A stretch of DNA of 64,000 nucleotides from Bog-756 sp963824645. Its GTDB lineage: Bacteria > Actinomycetota > Acidimicrobiia > Acidimicrobiales > RAAP-2. Below, in pieces: positions 8,869 through 17,955 of this stretch. Where the stretch lies: NCBI GenBank assembly GCA_963824645.1, contig CAWGQC010000004.1:670886-734885 (forward strand). Reading direction: 5' to 3'. A program made the translations under genes and the position numbers. The notes beneath the pieces were generated by a model. The model was not told the origin of the DNA. It ran no database searches and saw nothing but the letters and a program-made list of their open reading frames with translations. The first letter of the stretch is position 1. Every line of letters begins with the position of its first letter.

Positions 8869-10791
8869 ATGGGGATTCCCGACGAGGACGTCGCCCGGGT
8901 ACGGGCGGCGACGGACATCGTGGCCCTCATCGGCGAGCAGGCGGCCCTCAAACGTCAAGGGCGCCGCTGGGTGGGCCTGTGCCCCTTCCACGGGGAGAAG
9001 ACGCCCTCGTTCAGCGTCAACGCCGAGGAGGGCTTCTACTACTGCTTCGGCTGCCAGGCCAAGGGCGACGCCATCAGTTTCGTTCGGGCCGTCGAGCACC
9101 TCGATTTCGTGGATGCCGTCCGGCGCCTGGCCGACAAGGCGGGCATCACCATCCACGAGGATGCCGCCTCCGGCCGCGACAGCCAGAAGCGCAAGATCTT
9201 CCTCGACGCCATGGAGGAGGCCACCGAGTGGTACCACCAGCGTCTGCTGGCGGCTCCCGACGCCGGCGCCGCCCGCGACTACCTGCGCAGCCGGGGCTAC
9301 GAGGGTGACGTGGTGCGCCGTTTCCGGCTGGGGTGGGCACCTGATGAGTGGGACGCCCTGTGCCTGGCCCTGAAGTTGAAGAAGGAGATCGCCGAGGGGG
9401 CCGGCCTCGGCTTCGTCAACCGGCGGGGACGTCTGCAGGATTCGTTCCGGTCCCGCATCCTGTTCCCCATCTGTGACCCGTCCGGTCATCCGGTGGCTCT
9501 CGGCGGTCGGGTCCTCCCCGGCAGTTCCGATCCGGCCAAATACAAGAACTCGGCGGAGTCGCCCATCTACTCCAAGCGCCGGACCCTGTACGCCCTCAAC
9601 TGGGCCAAGCAGGACGTCATCGCCTCGGACGAGGTGGTGGTGTGCGAGGGCTACACCGACGTGATCGGCATGTTCGAAGCGGGCATCGAGCGGGCCGTGG
9701 CCACCTGTGGGACTGCCCTCGGCGAGGAGCACGTGGTCCGCCTACGTAGCTTCGCCTCGCGGGTGGTGCTGGCTTTCGACGCCGACGGTGCGGGCCAGTC
9801 GGCCGCCGGCCGCTTCTACGAGTGGGAGCGGCGTTTCGAGATCGACGTGGCCGTGGCCGACCTGCCCCCCGGCTCGGATCCCGGCGACCTGGCCCGGAGT
9901 GATCCCGACGGGTTGCGGGCCGCGGTCGAGAATGCCAAACCGTTCCTCCAGTTCCGGCTGACCCGGATTCTGGACGGGGCCGATCTGTCGACGCCCGAGG
10001 GGCGGGCCCGGGCGGCCGACCACGCTCTGGCCGCGGTGGCCGAACACCCCGACAACCTGGTGCGCGACCAGTACCTCATGCAGGTGGCGGAAAGGTGCCG
10101 CCTCGAACCACTCCTGCTGCGTGAACGCCTCGACGAACTCCGTACTGCCGGTGGACCGCAGACCCCCCGCCCGGTGACCGCTTCGGGTCGGCGACGGGCG
10201 GAACAGGCGTCAGCCTCCGCCACCGCCGATCCGTGGGTGCGGGATCCGGAGGATGACGGCGACGACGACTTCGACGGGGGAGGGGTGGCCGGTCGCCGGG
10301 CCGAAGGGACCAACGGGCGGTTCGGTCGTGACGGCGGACAGAACGGTGAGTTCCGCCCCGGGCTCGAGGCCCTGCGGCTGGTCATCCACCGGCGGGCCGA
10401 CGTCGAAGGCCGGATCGAACCGGCCCTGTTCTCCGACGATCTGCAGCGCAGCACCTTCCAGGCCATCGTCGACGCCGGGGGCAATCTGCATGAAGCGGCC
10501 AGCACGGCACGGCCGGAAGTACGGGCCCTGCTGGTCCGGCTGGCGGTGGAGGAGCCCCGGGGCGAGGTCGATGAAGTGGTCCTCCAATTGGTCCGCGACG
10601 CCGCCCGTCGCCAGTTACGCCAGGTCACAGGGGAGGCCCGCACCTCGCCGTCGGCGGTGGAGGAGGCGGCGGCGGCCGCCTCCTGGGTTCAGGAACTCGA
10701 CGATCCGGGCGCCTCGGCAGCGGCGACGGCCCGGTTGGTAGCCTGGCTGGTGGTGAGGGCACAAACGAGCGCGACAGAGTGGGCCTCATGA
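8869..10791 (+). CDS. dnaG: DNA primase
   Basis: Synthesises RNA primers at the replication fork. At 640 residues it has the full order: a CHC2 zinc finger (Cys38, His41, Cys59, Cys62 in CPFH and CFGC), then the RNA polymerase basic domain, then TOPRIM with the metal-binding Glu260 (CEGYTDV) and Asp304/Asp306 (FDADGAGQSA). A variable linker (about residues 430-500) leads to a helicase-interacting C-terminal domain. The ATG at 8869 gives MGIPDEDVARVRAATDIV, the expected family start. It overlaps the sigma factor gene by four bases (ATGA), the classical dnaG-rpoD pairing of the macromolecular synthesis operon. Confidence 0.95.
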   Translation: MGIPDEDVARVRAATDIVALIGEQAALKRQGRRWVGLCPFHGEKTPSFSVNAEEGFYYCFGCQAKGDAISFVRAVEHLDFVDAVRRLADKAGITIHEDAASGRDSQKRKIFLDAMEEATEWYHQRLLAAPDAGAARDYLRSRGYEGDVVRRFRLGWAPDEWDALCLALKLKKEIAEGAGLGFVNRRGRLQDSFRSRILFPICDPSGHPVALGGRVLPGSSDPAKYKNSAESPIYSKRRTLYALNWAKQDVIASDEVVVCEGYTDVIGMFEAGIERAVATCGTALGEEHVVRLRSFASRVVLAFDADGAGQSAAGRFYEWERRFEIDVAVADLPPGSDPGDLARSDPDGLRAAVENAKPFLQFRLTRILDGADLSTPEGRARAADHALAAVAEHPDNLVRDQYLMQVAERCRLEPLLLRERLDELRTAGGPQTPRPVTASGRRRAEQASASATADPWVRDPEDDGDDDFDGGGVAGRRAEGTNGRFGRDGGQNGEFRPGLEALRLVIHRRADVEGRIEPALFSDDLQRSTFQAIVDAGGNLHEAASTARPEVRALLVRLAVEEPRGEVDEVVLQLVRDAARRQLRQVTGEARTSPSAVEEAAAAASWVQELDDPGASAAATARLVAWLVVRAQTSATEWAS

Positions 10792-12362
10792 TGGCAAAGC
10801 AGGCGCCTCCCACATTGTCGATCGTGCCCGAGCCGACGACGGTGGCCGACCCGTTCGACGTGGCGCCGGCGACGTCTTCCACTTCGACTGCTTCGCCGAC
10901 TTCGACTCCCGCCCCCACTTCGACGGCCACCCCACCGGCTCCCTCGGCATCACCGATGGTCGGGGGCTTACTCGATGTCGTGCCCGTCGATCAGTTCGAA
11001 GCCCTCATGCGTCGGGGCCGGGCCCGGGGCGGCCTGACCCAGGACGACGTGGTCACCCTTCTGCGCACGGTGGAGCTCAACGAGGATCTGATCACCGAGG
11101 TCGTCCTCCGGATCCGCGCTGCCGGAATCGAGTTCACCTACGACACCGGTGAGACCACAGTGGTGCCGGTGGTCGGGGCGGCCCTGGGCGAAGCGCCCGC
11201 TCCGTTGACCGAAACGGTGACGCCCTCTCCCGGAGTGCCGGCCACCAACGGACCGCCACCGGCTCGCATCGTCGCCCTGGAGACCGGGCGGTCGACCCCG
11301 CGTCCGTCGGCAGGCAGCACCCTGGAGGCACCGGAGAGCACCGGTGGGGTTCCGGCCCGGGCCCCCGCCCGCCGGGAGCGGGCACCGCGCCGCTCGGCCA
11401 ACAGCGACGGCTACACCGACAGCGACGGGTTCAGGGGTTCGGCGGCCGATCCGGTACACATGTACCTCAAAGAGATCGGCAAGGTGAAGCTGCTCGACGC
11501 CTCGCTCGAGGTGGAGCTGGCCGAACGGATCCTGGCCGGCAGCGAGGCGGCCGGGCGGCTGGCCGCCTTCGACGGGGCTGAACGTGGGGTCTACCCCGAC
11601 AGGGCCGCCGATCGTGTTCTGGTGCGCCGTGGTCAAGCGGCCAAAGAGGCCTTGATCGAGGCCAACCTGCGCCTGGTGGTGTCCATCGCCAAGCGGTACC
11701 GAAACCGCGGTCTGGCCTTTCTCGATCTCATCCAGGAGGGCAACCTCGGCCTCATGCGGGCGGTGGAGAAGTTCGACCACACCAAGGGGTTCAAGTTCTC
11801 GACGTACGCCACCTGGTGGATCCGTCAAGCCATCACCCGGGCCATCGCCGACCAGGCCCGCACCATCCGGATCCCGGTGCACATGGTGGAGACCATCAAC
11901 AAGGTCGTATGGGCCCAGCGTCAGCTACTCCAGGAGCTGGGGCGGGAGCCCAGTGCCGAGGAAGTGGCCAGCCGGGTCGACTTCAGCATCGAACGGGTGC
12001 GCGAGATCCAGAGGATCAACCAGGACACCGTCTCGCTCGAACAGCCCATGGGCGATGAGGACGACTTCAGCCTGTCCGATCTCATCGAGGACCGCGAGGC
12101 GGTGGTCCCCGACGACGCCGCCGCCCGGATGATGCTGGACGACGCCGTGCGCGAAGCACTGGGACATCTCTCGCCGCGCGAGCAGGACGTGGTGCGGCTG
12201 CGTTTCGGTCTGGAGGACGGCAAGATCCGCACGCTGGAGGAGGTGGGCAAGGCCTTCGGCGTGACGCGTGAGCGGATCCGCCAGATCGAGGCCAAGACGC
12301 TGGCCAAGTTGCGGCGCCCCGAGTCCGCCCAGCTCCTGCGGGATTATCTCGACGAGGCCTGA
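10788..12362 (+). CDS. rpoD: Primary (group 1) RNA polymerase sigma factor
   Basis: The housekeeping sigma-70, 524 residues. Region 1.2 begins at about residue 221 (DPVHMYLKEIGKVKLLD). Regions 2.1-2.4 contain NLRLVVSIAKRYRNRGL, LDLIQEGNLGLMRAVEKFD and FSTYATWWIRQAITR (from about 337). Region 3 follows, then region 4 with the helix-turn-helix GVTRERIRQIEAKTLAKLR (from about 491). The first 220 residues form a Thr/Pro/Ser/Ala-rich extension with a short acidic segment, as in other actinobacterial SigA/HrdB proteins. ATG 10788 overlaps the dnaG stop as ATGA; GTG 10779 and ATG 10791 are in frame. Confidence 0.95.
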   Translation: MMAKQAPPTLSIVPEPTTVADPFDVAPATSSTSTASPTSTPAPTSTATPPAPSASPMVGGLLDVVPVDQFEALMRRGRARGGLTQDDVVTLLRTVELNEDLITEVVLRIRAAGIEFTYDTGETTVVPVVGAALGEAPAPLTETVTPSPGVPATNGPPPARIVALETGRSTPRPSAGSTLEAPESTGGVPARAPARRERAPRRSANSDGYTDSDGFRGSAADPVHMYLKEIGKVKLLDASLEVELAERILAGSEAAGRLAAFDGAERGVYPDRAADRVLVRRGQAAKEALIEANLRLVVSIAKRYRNRGLAFLDLIQEGNLGLMRAVEKFDHTKGFKFSTYATWWIRQAITRAIADQARTIRIPVHMVETINKVVWAQRQLLQELGREPSAEEVASRVDFSIERVREIQRINQDTVSLEQPMGDEDDFSLSDLIEDREAVVPDDAAARMMLDDAVREALGHLSPREQDVVRLRFGLEDGKIRTLEEVGKAFGVTRERIRQIEAKTLAKLRRPESAQLLRDYLDEA

Positions 12363-12452
12363 ACCCACCACCGGGACGTACTCTCATCCCCGGTCATCGG
12401 AAGCGGCGGCTCTGATAGCGGATGCAGGTGGCGGCGGGTGTGGCGGTCCTCG

Positions 12453-12758
12453 TCACAGACGGCGGCCGTTGAGGGCGCTGGCCAGGTCCTCCGCCAGGTC
12501 GAGGGCGATGGCGTCGGCCGCCTGATCCCCGTCCCGCCAGCCCAGCCGGACACCGATGACGTCCTTCACCCTCTCGACACCCAGGGTGGCCACCGCCTTC
12601 GATTTGTCCCCCACCAGGGTGACGGTGCCGGTGACCGGTGCCGATCGACCCAGATCCTGGCCCAATCGGACGATCTGCCGGTAACGTTCACGGCCCGCCC
12701 GGGCGCCGAGCGTGTAGCCAACCAGGAAGGCGACGGCCGTGCCTATGCGGAACTTCAC
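12453..12758 (-). CDS. Small conserved membrane-associated protein
   Basis: A 101-residue protein with a GTG start giving MKFRIGTAVAFLVGYTLGARAGRERY. The N-terminal hydrophobic stretch followed by GARAGRERY is a signature I recognise from many uncharacterised actinobacterial proteins (YtxH-like in style). The rest is amphipathic. AGGAG lies upstream though at a long distance (about 15 bases), so the start is tentative. It converges on rpoD with a 90-base gap. The function is unknown. Confidence 0.7.
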   Translation of the reverse strand: MKFRIGTAVAFLVGYTLGARAGRERYRQIVRLGQDLGRSAPVTGTVTLVGDKSKAVATLGVERVKDVIGVRLGWRDGDQAADAIALDLAEDLASALNGRRL

Positions 12759-12869
12759 CTGATCATTGTGCCCTTCTCCTGCCGCCCGTGCACTTCCGCC
12801 TTCCCGCAGGCATGTACGGGCTAGTCTGCTCTTTCGCCCGCCGCCATCCGAGCAGCGGAGAAGCCCTAT

Positions 12870-12942
12870 TCCGGGGTAGCTCAATCGGCAGAGCAAGCGG
12901 CTGTTAACCGCTAGGTTGAGAGTTCGAGTCTCTCCCCCGGAG
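12870..12942 (+). tRNA. tRNA-Asn (anticodon GTT)
   Basis: A complete cloverleaf. Acceptor TCCGGGG pairs with CCCCGGA, the D-arm contains GCTCAATCGGCAGAGC, the anticodon arm is AGCGG-CTGTTAA-CCGCT, and the T-arm is GAGAG-TTCGAGT-CTCTC. The discriminator is G and CCA is not encoded. Confidence 0.95.
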
Positions 12943-13121
12943 CACTTGGCCAGCAGGTGGAGTAATGGGCCGACGGCGGAGCAGTGCGGACCGCGCTACG
13001 GCACTGGACCGAAGGCGTGGAGCGGTGGTTGTCCCGGCCGGCGGTCCCCTGGTGGCGACGGCCGAGGTGGTAGTACTGAAGACCGGTTCGGACGCGACCG
13101 TGCCGGAAAGGCGCAGGAGTG

Positions 13122-14060
13122 ATGGCACAAGCCGATTGGGTGTGGCGGCCGCCGCCCAACTGGCCACTTCCACCCCCGGGCTGGCGACCCCCGGCCGGCT
13201 GGCGACCCCCGTGGGAGTGGCCGCCGGCGCCACCGGGGTGGTCGTTCTGGGCCGAACCGGTACCCCCTCCCGGGTCGGCTCCGGCACCCGTACCTGCTGA
13301 TTGGGAGGCCGAGGCGGCCCGGGTCCCGGCCGTGCTGGCCCCCGGTCCCACGCGCCAGAACCTGGTGTGGGAAACGCGGTTCGTCATGGTCGCCTTCCTG
13401 GTTCCCTCGGTGTCGGCGGCCGTCATCCTCTTCGTCCAGCATGTGTCGGGGGTGGGCAGCGTGACCCGCTTTCCGGTGATCGTGGCCGGTCACCCCGTCA
13501 CCAATTTGGTGGTGGGCATCCTCGACTACCTCTCGGTTGCCGCCATGGTTCCCCTGGCTCTGCTCCTTTTGGCCCGGACCGGCCAACCACCGCGCTTTCT
13601 GGGAATGGGGGTTCCCCGTCTCCTGCTGGACATCTGGCCCGGTCTCGGGCTGGCCGCCCTGTCCTTCGCCGCCGAAATACCGATGGCCATCGCCCTCACC
13701 GCCATAGTGGGGCGCAACTCCGGACTGGTCAACCACGTGGCCATTGGGCCGGTTCCCCGCTACTACGTGATCTGGGGTCTGGCCATGTCGGCCATCACCG
13801 CCATCGCCGAGGAGGTGCTGGTCAACGGCTACCTGGTCACCCGACTCACACAGTTCGGGTGGACGCCCCGCAGCACCCTGATCCTGAGCCTCACGCTGCG
13901 CACCAGCTATCACGTCTACTACGGCGTCGGCTTCGTGCTCACCATTCCCTTCGGTTACCTGGTGACCCGGTCGTTCCAGAAGCACCATCGATTGAACCGG
14001 TCAATCGTGGCTCACTTCCTCTTCGACGCCATTGTGTCGACAATCGCCATCCTCTCCTGA
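13122..14060 (+). CDS. CPBP-family intramembrane metalloprotease-like protein with Pro/Trp-rich N-terminus
   Basis: A 312-residue polytopic membrane protein. The first 60 residues are cytosolic and made of PPGW/PPNW-type repeats. Seven or eight hydrophobic segments follow. The CPBP (Abi/Rce1) motifs are present in modified form: motif 1 AEEVLVNGYL (canonical EExxxR has Asn in place of Arg), motif 2 TSYHVYYG, motif 3 HFLFD. Family members are prenyl-protein-type proteases or bacteriocin-immunity-like proteins; the missing Arg makes activity uncertain. AGGAG sits only two bases before ATG 13122, so the start is not firm (GTG 13119 also fits). It lies just downstream of tRNA-Asn. Confidence 0.75.
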   Translation: MAQADWVWRPPPNWPLPPPGWRPPAGWRPPWEWPPAPPGWSFWAEPVPPPGSAPAPVPADWEAEAARVPAVLAPGPTRQNLVWETRFVMVAFLVPSVSAAVILFVQHVSGVGSVTRFPVIVAGHPVTNLVVGILDYLSVAAMVPLALLLLARTGQPPRFLGMGVPRLLLDIWPGLGLAALSFAAEIPMAIALTAIVGRNSGLVNHVAIGPVPRYYVIWGLAMSAITAIAEEVLVNGYLVTRLTQFGWTPRSTLILSLTLRTSYHVYYGVGFVLTIPFGYLVTRSFQKHHRLNRSIVAHFLFDAIVSTIAILS

Positions 14061-14103
14061 GCGCTGACCGTGGGGCTGTGGCCGCACCGGGCTGAGCGAG
14101 TGG

Positions 14104-14502
14104 TCAGTGGTCGGGCGGATCGAGGGAGGTGACGCCGTGGTCGGATACGTGGCCGGTCCAACTCGAACCCTCCCAGTACCGCAGTTCGTGACGTCCGGAA
14201 GGGTCCGGATACCACTGGGCGGGAAGAAGCGTGCTGGTGGGATAGGCGGTGGCTTGGGCCTCGGCCGACGGCGCGCCGCTCAGGTGGGCCACCCACTGCT
14301 GTAGGCGTGCGTTCTCCGGACGGAGATAGACCAATTCGTTGTTGGCCGCAGCCAGACGGTTTCGCGCCTGGCTGTTGGCGATCGCCAGGGCGATGAATCC
14401 ACCGACAACGGCCAGGAGGATCACCACCCCGGTGACGGAGGCGGCGGTGGACGTCTTTTCACAGCTGTCGGTGACGGCGAGGATGAGCGAGGTGGTGGCC
14501 AT
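14104..14502 (-). CDS. DUF2510 membrane-anchored protein
   Basis: A 132-residue protein. One transmembrane helix (VTGVVILLAVVGGFIALAIA) is followed by a short coiled-coil-like stretch (NNELVYLRPENARLQQW) and a C-terminal DUF2510 domain, PAQWYPDPSGRHELRYW then WTGHVSDHG. DUF2510 is common in actinobacterial membrane proteins and has no established function. It reads away from the HIRAN gene on the same strand, 53 bases downstream of it. The start ATG at 14502 gives MATTSLILAVTD. Confidence 0.75.
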   Translation of the reverse strand: MATTSLILAVTDSCEKTSTAASVTGVVILLAVVGGFIALAIANSQARNRLAAANNELVYLRPENARLQQWVAHLSGAPSAEAQATAYPTSTLLPAQWYPDPSGRHELRYWEGSSWTGHVSDHGVTSLDPPDH

Positions 14503-14555
14503 CCGCCAATGGTAGGTTCCGGTCGCCCCGACGGGGCCAGTCAATGGCTGGCCGA

Positions 14556-15053
14556 TCAGGTCGGGAAGGCCAGCGAAAGCCGGACGTGCATCGAGCCCAG
14601 CACCCAGAGCCCCTGGCGGGTCCCATTGGACGACCATTCCATGAGGATGACCCCCCGACCCACCCGCGTCCCCGAAGGGGCCAGCACCCGAGCGATCGGG
14701 TCGGGAAGGTACCCGACCCGTTGGCCACCCCCGAAGACGGCCAGTGCGTTGGAGTCGCGGGGGTTGGCGGGCTCGGGCCGGATCTCGACCTCCTGACCGC
14801 AGCCGAAGTGGCGTAGCTGGATGGCGTCGTCATGGAAGGACACGCCCGCCACCCGGGAGTAGACGACGCCGGGGAGGACCGGTGACCGGTCGTCCTCCTT
14901 GATCTCCACCGTGCGTGCCTCGTCCAGAAACGGGGTGAAACCGACGCCGACGACCTCGCCGTCGGCCAGTTCAACCGTGCACCGCTCTTCGGCCAGGTAG
15001 ATCGGGAGAACGACGTCGTCGGTGGCGCGCCTGTTTTCTTTCGGCGCCGTCAT
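14556..15053 (-). CDS. HIRAN-domain protein
   Basis: A 165-residue soluble protein. Residues about 75-135 match the HIRAN pattern: VEIRPEPANPRDSNALAVF, then GGQRVGYLPDPIARVLAPSG. HIRAN domains bind DNA 3' ends or damaged DNA in eukaryotic HLTF/Rad5 and occur alone or fused to nucleases and helicases in bacteria. Here the domain is alone, preceded by an N-terminal half that I do not recognise (LPIYLAEERCTVELADGEVVG). ATG 15053 starts MTAPKENRRATDD. Nuclease or helicase motifs are absent, so any role would be binding or regulatory. Same strand as the DUF2510 gene, possibly one transcript. Confidence 0.7.
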   Translation of the reverse strand: MTAPKENRRATDDVVLPIYLAEERCTVELADGEVVGVGFTPFLDEARTVEIKEDDRSPVLPGVVYSRVAGVSFHDDAIQLRHFGCGQEVEIRPEPANPRDSNALAVFGGGQRVGYLPDPIARVLAPSGTRVGRGVILMEWSSNGTRQGLWVLGSMHVRLSLAFPT

Positions 15054-15142
15054 GCAGACGTAACGCCATGGTCGATGACGTGGCCGGTCATGAACAGATG
15101 GATGTAACGCGCCTGTTCCATTGGCTCCAGCTTCTCCGTTGG

Positions 15143-16171
15143 CTACTGACAGGGTTTGCGTGGTCCGTTGAGGGCCAACGGGAAATGAGCCCCGTTGAAC
15201 CCCAGCGAATCGTCTGACGGGCAGAACTTCGACGTTCTCACGTGGTACTCGGCGTTGAAGACCGCCTTGTGTCCTACATAGGAACTGAGAAGACCGCACG
15301 AAGAGTACTGGTTGCACTGTTCGGTGAGGACGGCATCGGCCAGCGGATACATGTCGGTGGCGTAGCTGTCGCCGGTGTCGTCAGGATTCTTGATCCACCA
15401 GCCCATGTCGAGCGAGTGGATGTAGCCGGCGATGGTCGTCATGTACTGCTCCTCGATCGACTTGGTGAGCGGGAAGCCGGGGTTGTCGTTGTACTCCTCA
15501 TCGATGTCCGTCTCTACCGCGTCGAACCCCTTGGCCGCGCACTGTTGGTCGATCATTGATTCGATGATCGAGACAGTGGAGGCCGAGCGGATGTCAAGGT
15601 AGTACTCGGGATAGCCGCCCACTTTGTTGCCGAAGACGCCGGCCGCTTTCAGCTGGTCGTAATAACTGGTGGTCAGTCCTTCGCTGGCGGCGGAGTAGTA
15701 GTTGCCGGCTGCTCCCACCTCGATGTAGCAGACCACGTGCTTACCCAGGCCATGTAGGGCTGTGACCGTCGAGGCCGGATTGATGATGGCGTCGATGTCG
15801 TAGATGACCGGCGCCGGTGCCGGCTTGCCGTTGGGCAGCCGGTCGTTGGTGCCCATATCGCGGGCGTTGTCCAGGTTGAGCGGGTGACTGAGTTCCCACT
15901 GCCAGGGCTGGGGGCCGAGTGAAGGTACCCACCACCCCGCGGCGCGGGCCGAGGACGCCGATCCGATGGTGAAGCAGGCGCCCAGCAGTACCAGAGCCAG
16001 AGCCAGGCGCATCACGGTGGGGACCACCCTCGGCCGCCGGGGCTCGTCGGGCCGGAAGGATGTGGGTAAGGTCCGGCCGGCTGCCCCCATGTCCTGCATG
16101 TTAGACACCGACGCAGCCACAGTCGGGCCGGAAGGCGATTCGAAACCAAGGTCACTTCGGCCAATACCCAT
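15143..16171 (-). CDS. Secreted glycoside-hydrolase family 114-like (TIM-barrel) protein
   Basis: A 342-residue exported protein. A hydrophobic segment (MRLALALVLLGACFTIGSA) ends at SARA, a likely cleavage site. The mature part begins with WVPSLGPQPWQWELS and contains VIYDIDAII, GKHVVCYIEVGAAGNYY, YYLDIRSASTV and FDAVETDIDEEYND. This series is typical of GH114 (endo-alpha-1,4-polygalactosaminidase, former DUF297) with the acidic catalytic pair at strand ends. The substrate is inferred from family only. I chose ATG 16171 because GGGAGG precedes it by four bases; ATG 16012 would start right at the signal segment but lacks an RBS. Confidence 0.75.
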   Translation of the reverse strand: MGIGRSDLGFESPSGPTVAASVSNMQDMGAAGRTLPTSFRPDEPRRPRVVPTVMRLALALVLLGACFTIGSASSARAAGWWVPSLGPQPWQWELSHPLNLDNARDMGTNDRLPNGKPAPAPVIYDIDAIINPASTVTALHGLGKHVVCYIEVGAAGNYYSAASEGLTTSYYDQLKAAGVFGNKVGGYPEYYLDIRSASTVSIIESMIDQQCAAKGFDAVETDIDEEYNDNPGFPLTKSIEEQYMTTIAGYIHSLDMGWWIKNPDDTGDSYATDMYPLADAVLTEQCNQYSSCGLLSSYVGHKAVFNAEYHVRTSKFCPSDDSLGFNGAHFPLALNGPRKPCQ

Positions 16172-16432
16172 GTGCCCTCCCGGAAGCAGCCGGACAGCCC
16201 AGAATACACGGGCTGCATTTTGTGAGAGCTCCGGCCCCGACCACTCGGGCGCCGAAGGTCTGCGGCCGGTCCCGGTCACGTCGGGCGGCGAGGACCCATT
16301 CTGGGCGGCTGGTGCTGGGCGTCCGGAGCGGGGGACTCATGGCCTGGCCAGGCGTGGGACCTGACGGAACCTTCGGCCTGGCGGCGCGCCGTTCGCCGAG
16401 GCGGTCCCGTCGGTACGACGTAGAGTCCCCGG

Positions 16433-16888
16433 ATGCGGGCTGGGCGGATCGTACTTCTGCTGGCGGGAACCTGTCTCAGTGCTCTGATGGCTGCGAGCTG
16501 CTCCAGCTCATCCGCTCAGGCCAGCCGGCCGTTGTCGGCACGAGAAACCGTCACAACCTATTTTCAAGCGGTCAACGCTCATCAGTGGGCCAAAGCCAAA
16601 CCGCTGTTGTCGCCCGCACTGCAGACAGAGTTCACGGACAGCCCGGACAGCGATCGCAACAACACCCTGACCGTCACAGAGCTGAAGATATTCAAGATGA
16701 GCCCGGCCCCTGTCGAACGGGATGCTTATCCGAGGTACAGGAACTTCGAGCAGGCCATTGTGTCCTTCAAGGCCACGTACAAGACGGTGTACTCGCTAAC
16801 GAATGGATTTCAGACCAGGTTCGTCTACTTGGGACGCGTGGGGACGAACGATCCGTGGTCGATCCTCGGCATCGGCAGCGGGCCTTAG
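16433..16888 (+). CDS. Putative lipoprotein, NTF2-like
   Basis: A 151-residue exported protein. The N-terminus MRAGRIVLLLAGTCLSALMA runs into AASCSSSS, a lipobox with an approximate consensus (A-A-S-C). The remainder reads as an NTF2/SnoaL-like cone: ETVTTYFQAVNAHQWAKAKPLL, then a C-terminal WSILGIGSG. Such lipoproteins are common and uncharacterised. It is divergent from the GH114-like gene, with about 260 bases between them that must carry both promoters; I could not fix a -10/-35 pair there. Confidence 0.6.
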   Translation: MRAGRIVLLLAGTCLSALMAASCSSSSAQASRPLSARETVTTYFQAVNAHQWAKAKPLLSPALQTEFTDSPDSDRNNTLTVTELKIFKMSPAPVERDAYPRYRNFEQAIVSFKATYKTVYSLTNGFQTRFVYLGRVGTNDPWSILGIGSGP

Positions 16889-17049
16889 CGCCGGGCCCGC
16901 GCCGCCGCCACCGGTCGTTGTGGCTTCCCGTGGGGCCCGGAGCCAGCGGGGGCGTTGGCGGATAGAGTCCCGTCACCTATGGGGACGATAGGGCAGCGAG
17001 GGCCGAGGTGTGCTCCGATCCTGACCGGCGGGACCACAGGGAGCCGGCG

Positions 17050-17955
17050 ATGACCGATCCCGCCGATGCCCCTTCCGTGGCCGACGGGGGCGCTTCTCCG
17101 GGGCGACCACGACTGGCCGATCCGGTTCCCCGTACCCGAGGGCAGTGGGCGGCCCGCTACGGGCGCTCCCTCATCGAGTGGAAACGCTCCAGCGGTCCGA
17201 TGAGTCAGGTCGAGCGGTTCTGCTTTTTCATCGGCTATGCCCGCAGCGGGCACACCCTGGTGGCCAGCTTGCTCGACGCCCACCGTGAGGTCGTCATTTC
17301 CAACGAGCTCGATGCCTTCCGCTACTTCGATCACGGATTCAAGAAGGGGCAGGTCTACGGTCTCATCCTCTGGCACGAGCGCCACTTCGCCTACGAGAAG
17401 AGGGGATTCGATTACTCGGTGCAGGGCGAACACCAGGGGAGTGCCTCGCGCTTACGGGTGATCGGAGACAAGCGGGGTGCCGCCACCGGCTTCAGGCTGG
17501 CCGGCGATCCAGCTCTGCTCCAGCGAGCGCGTCGTCTGGTGAAGGTGCCGATTCGAGTCGTCCAGCACGTTCGGAATCCGTTCGATGTCATCGCCACCAA
17601 CGCCCGGGTGACGGCAGGGGACGCGGGCGAGCCGCGACTGGAGGACGCCATTCGGTGGTTCGGCCTGTGGTCCGACAACCTGGACCGGATACGACCCCAA
17701 CTGGGCCCGGGCGAGCTCATGGAGACTTACCACGAAGAGTTGGTGAAGACGCCGGCCTCGGTGCTGAGCCGACTCTGTGCCTTCATCGGCGTGGAGGCCG
17801 ACGCCCCGTACCTGGAGCACTGTGCCGGCTCGGTGTGGCCGTCACCCCGTGTGTCCCGCCATTCCGTCGACTGGTCCGGAGAGCAGATCGAGGCTGTCCA
17901 CGCCATGATCGCCGGTCACGGATGGCTCGATCGTTACTCTTTCGCCAGCCAGTAG
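17050..17955 (+). CDS. Sulfotransferase family protein
   Basis: A 301-residue cytosolic protein. The PAPS 5'-phosphosulfate-binding loop is FFIGYARSGHTLVASLLDA (from about residue 58), and a 3'-phosphate-binding region follows at VVQHVRNPFDVIATN with its Arg and Ser/Thr positions. The C-terminal third carries the usual YHEELVKTPASVLSRLCAF segment. This is the Sulfotransfer_1/3 pattern; the acceptor is unknown. ATG 17050 has GGAG eight bases upstream; the longer GTG/ATG options lack this. Confidence 0.8.
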   Translation: MTDPADAPSVADGGASPGRPRLADPVPRTRGQWAARYGRSLIEWKRSSGPMSQVERFCFFIGYARSGHTLVASLLDAHREVVISNELDAFRYFDHGFKKGQVYGLILWHERHFAYEKRGFDYSVQGEHQGSASRLRVIGDKRGAATGFRLAGDPALLQRARRLVKVPIRVVQHVRNPFDVIATNARVTAGDAGEPRLEDAIRWFGLWSDNLDRIRPQLGPGELMETYHEELVKTPASVLSRLCAFIGVEADAPYLEHCAGSVWPSPRVSRHSVDWSGEQIEAVHAMIAGHGWLDRYSFASQ

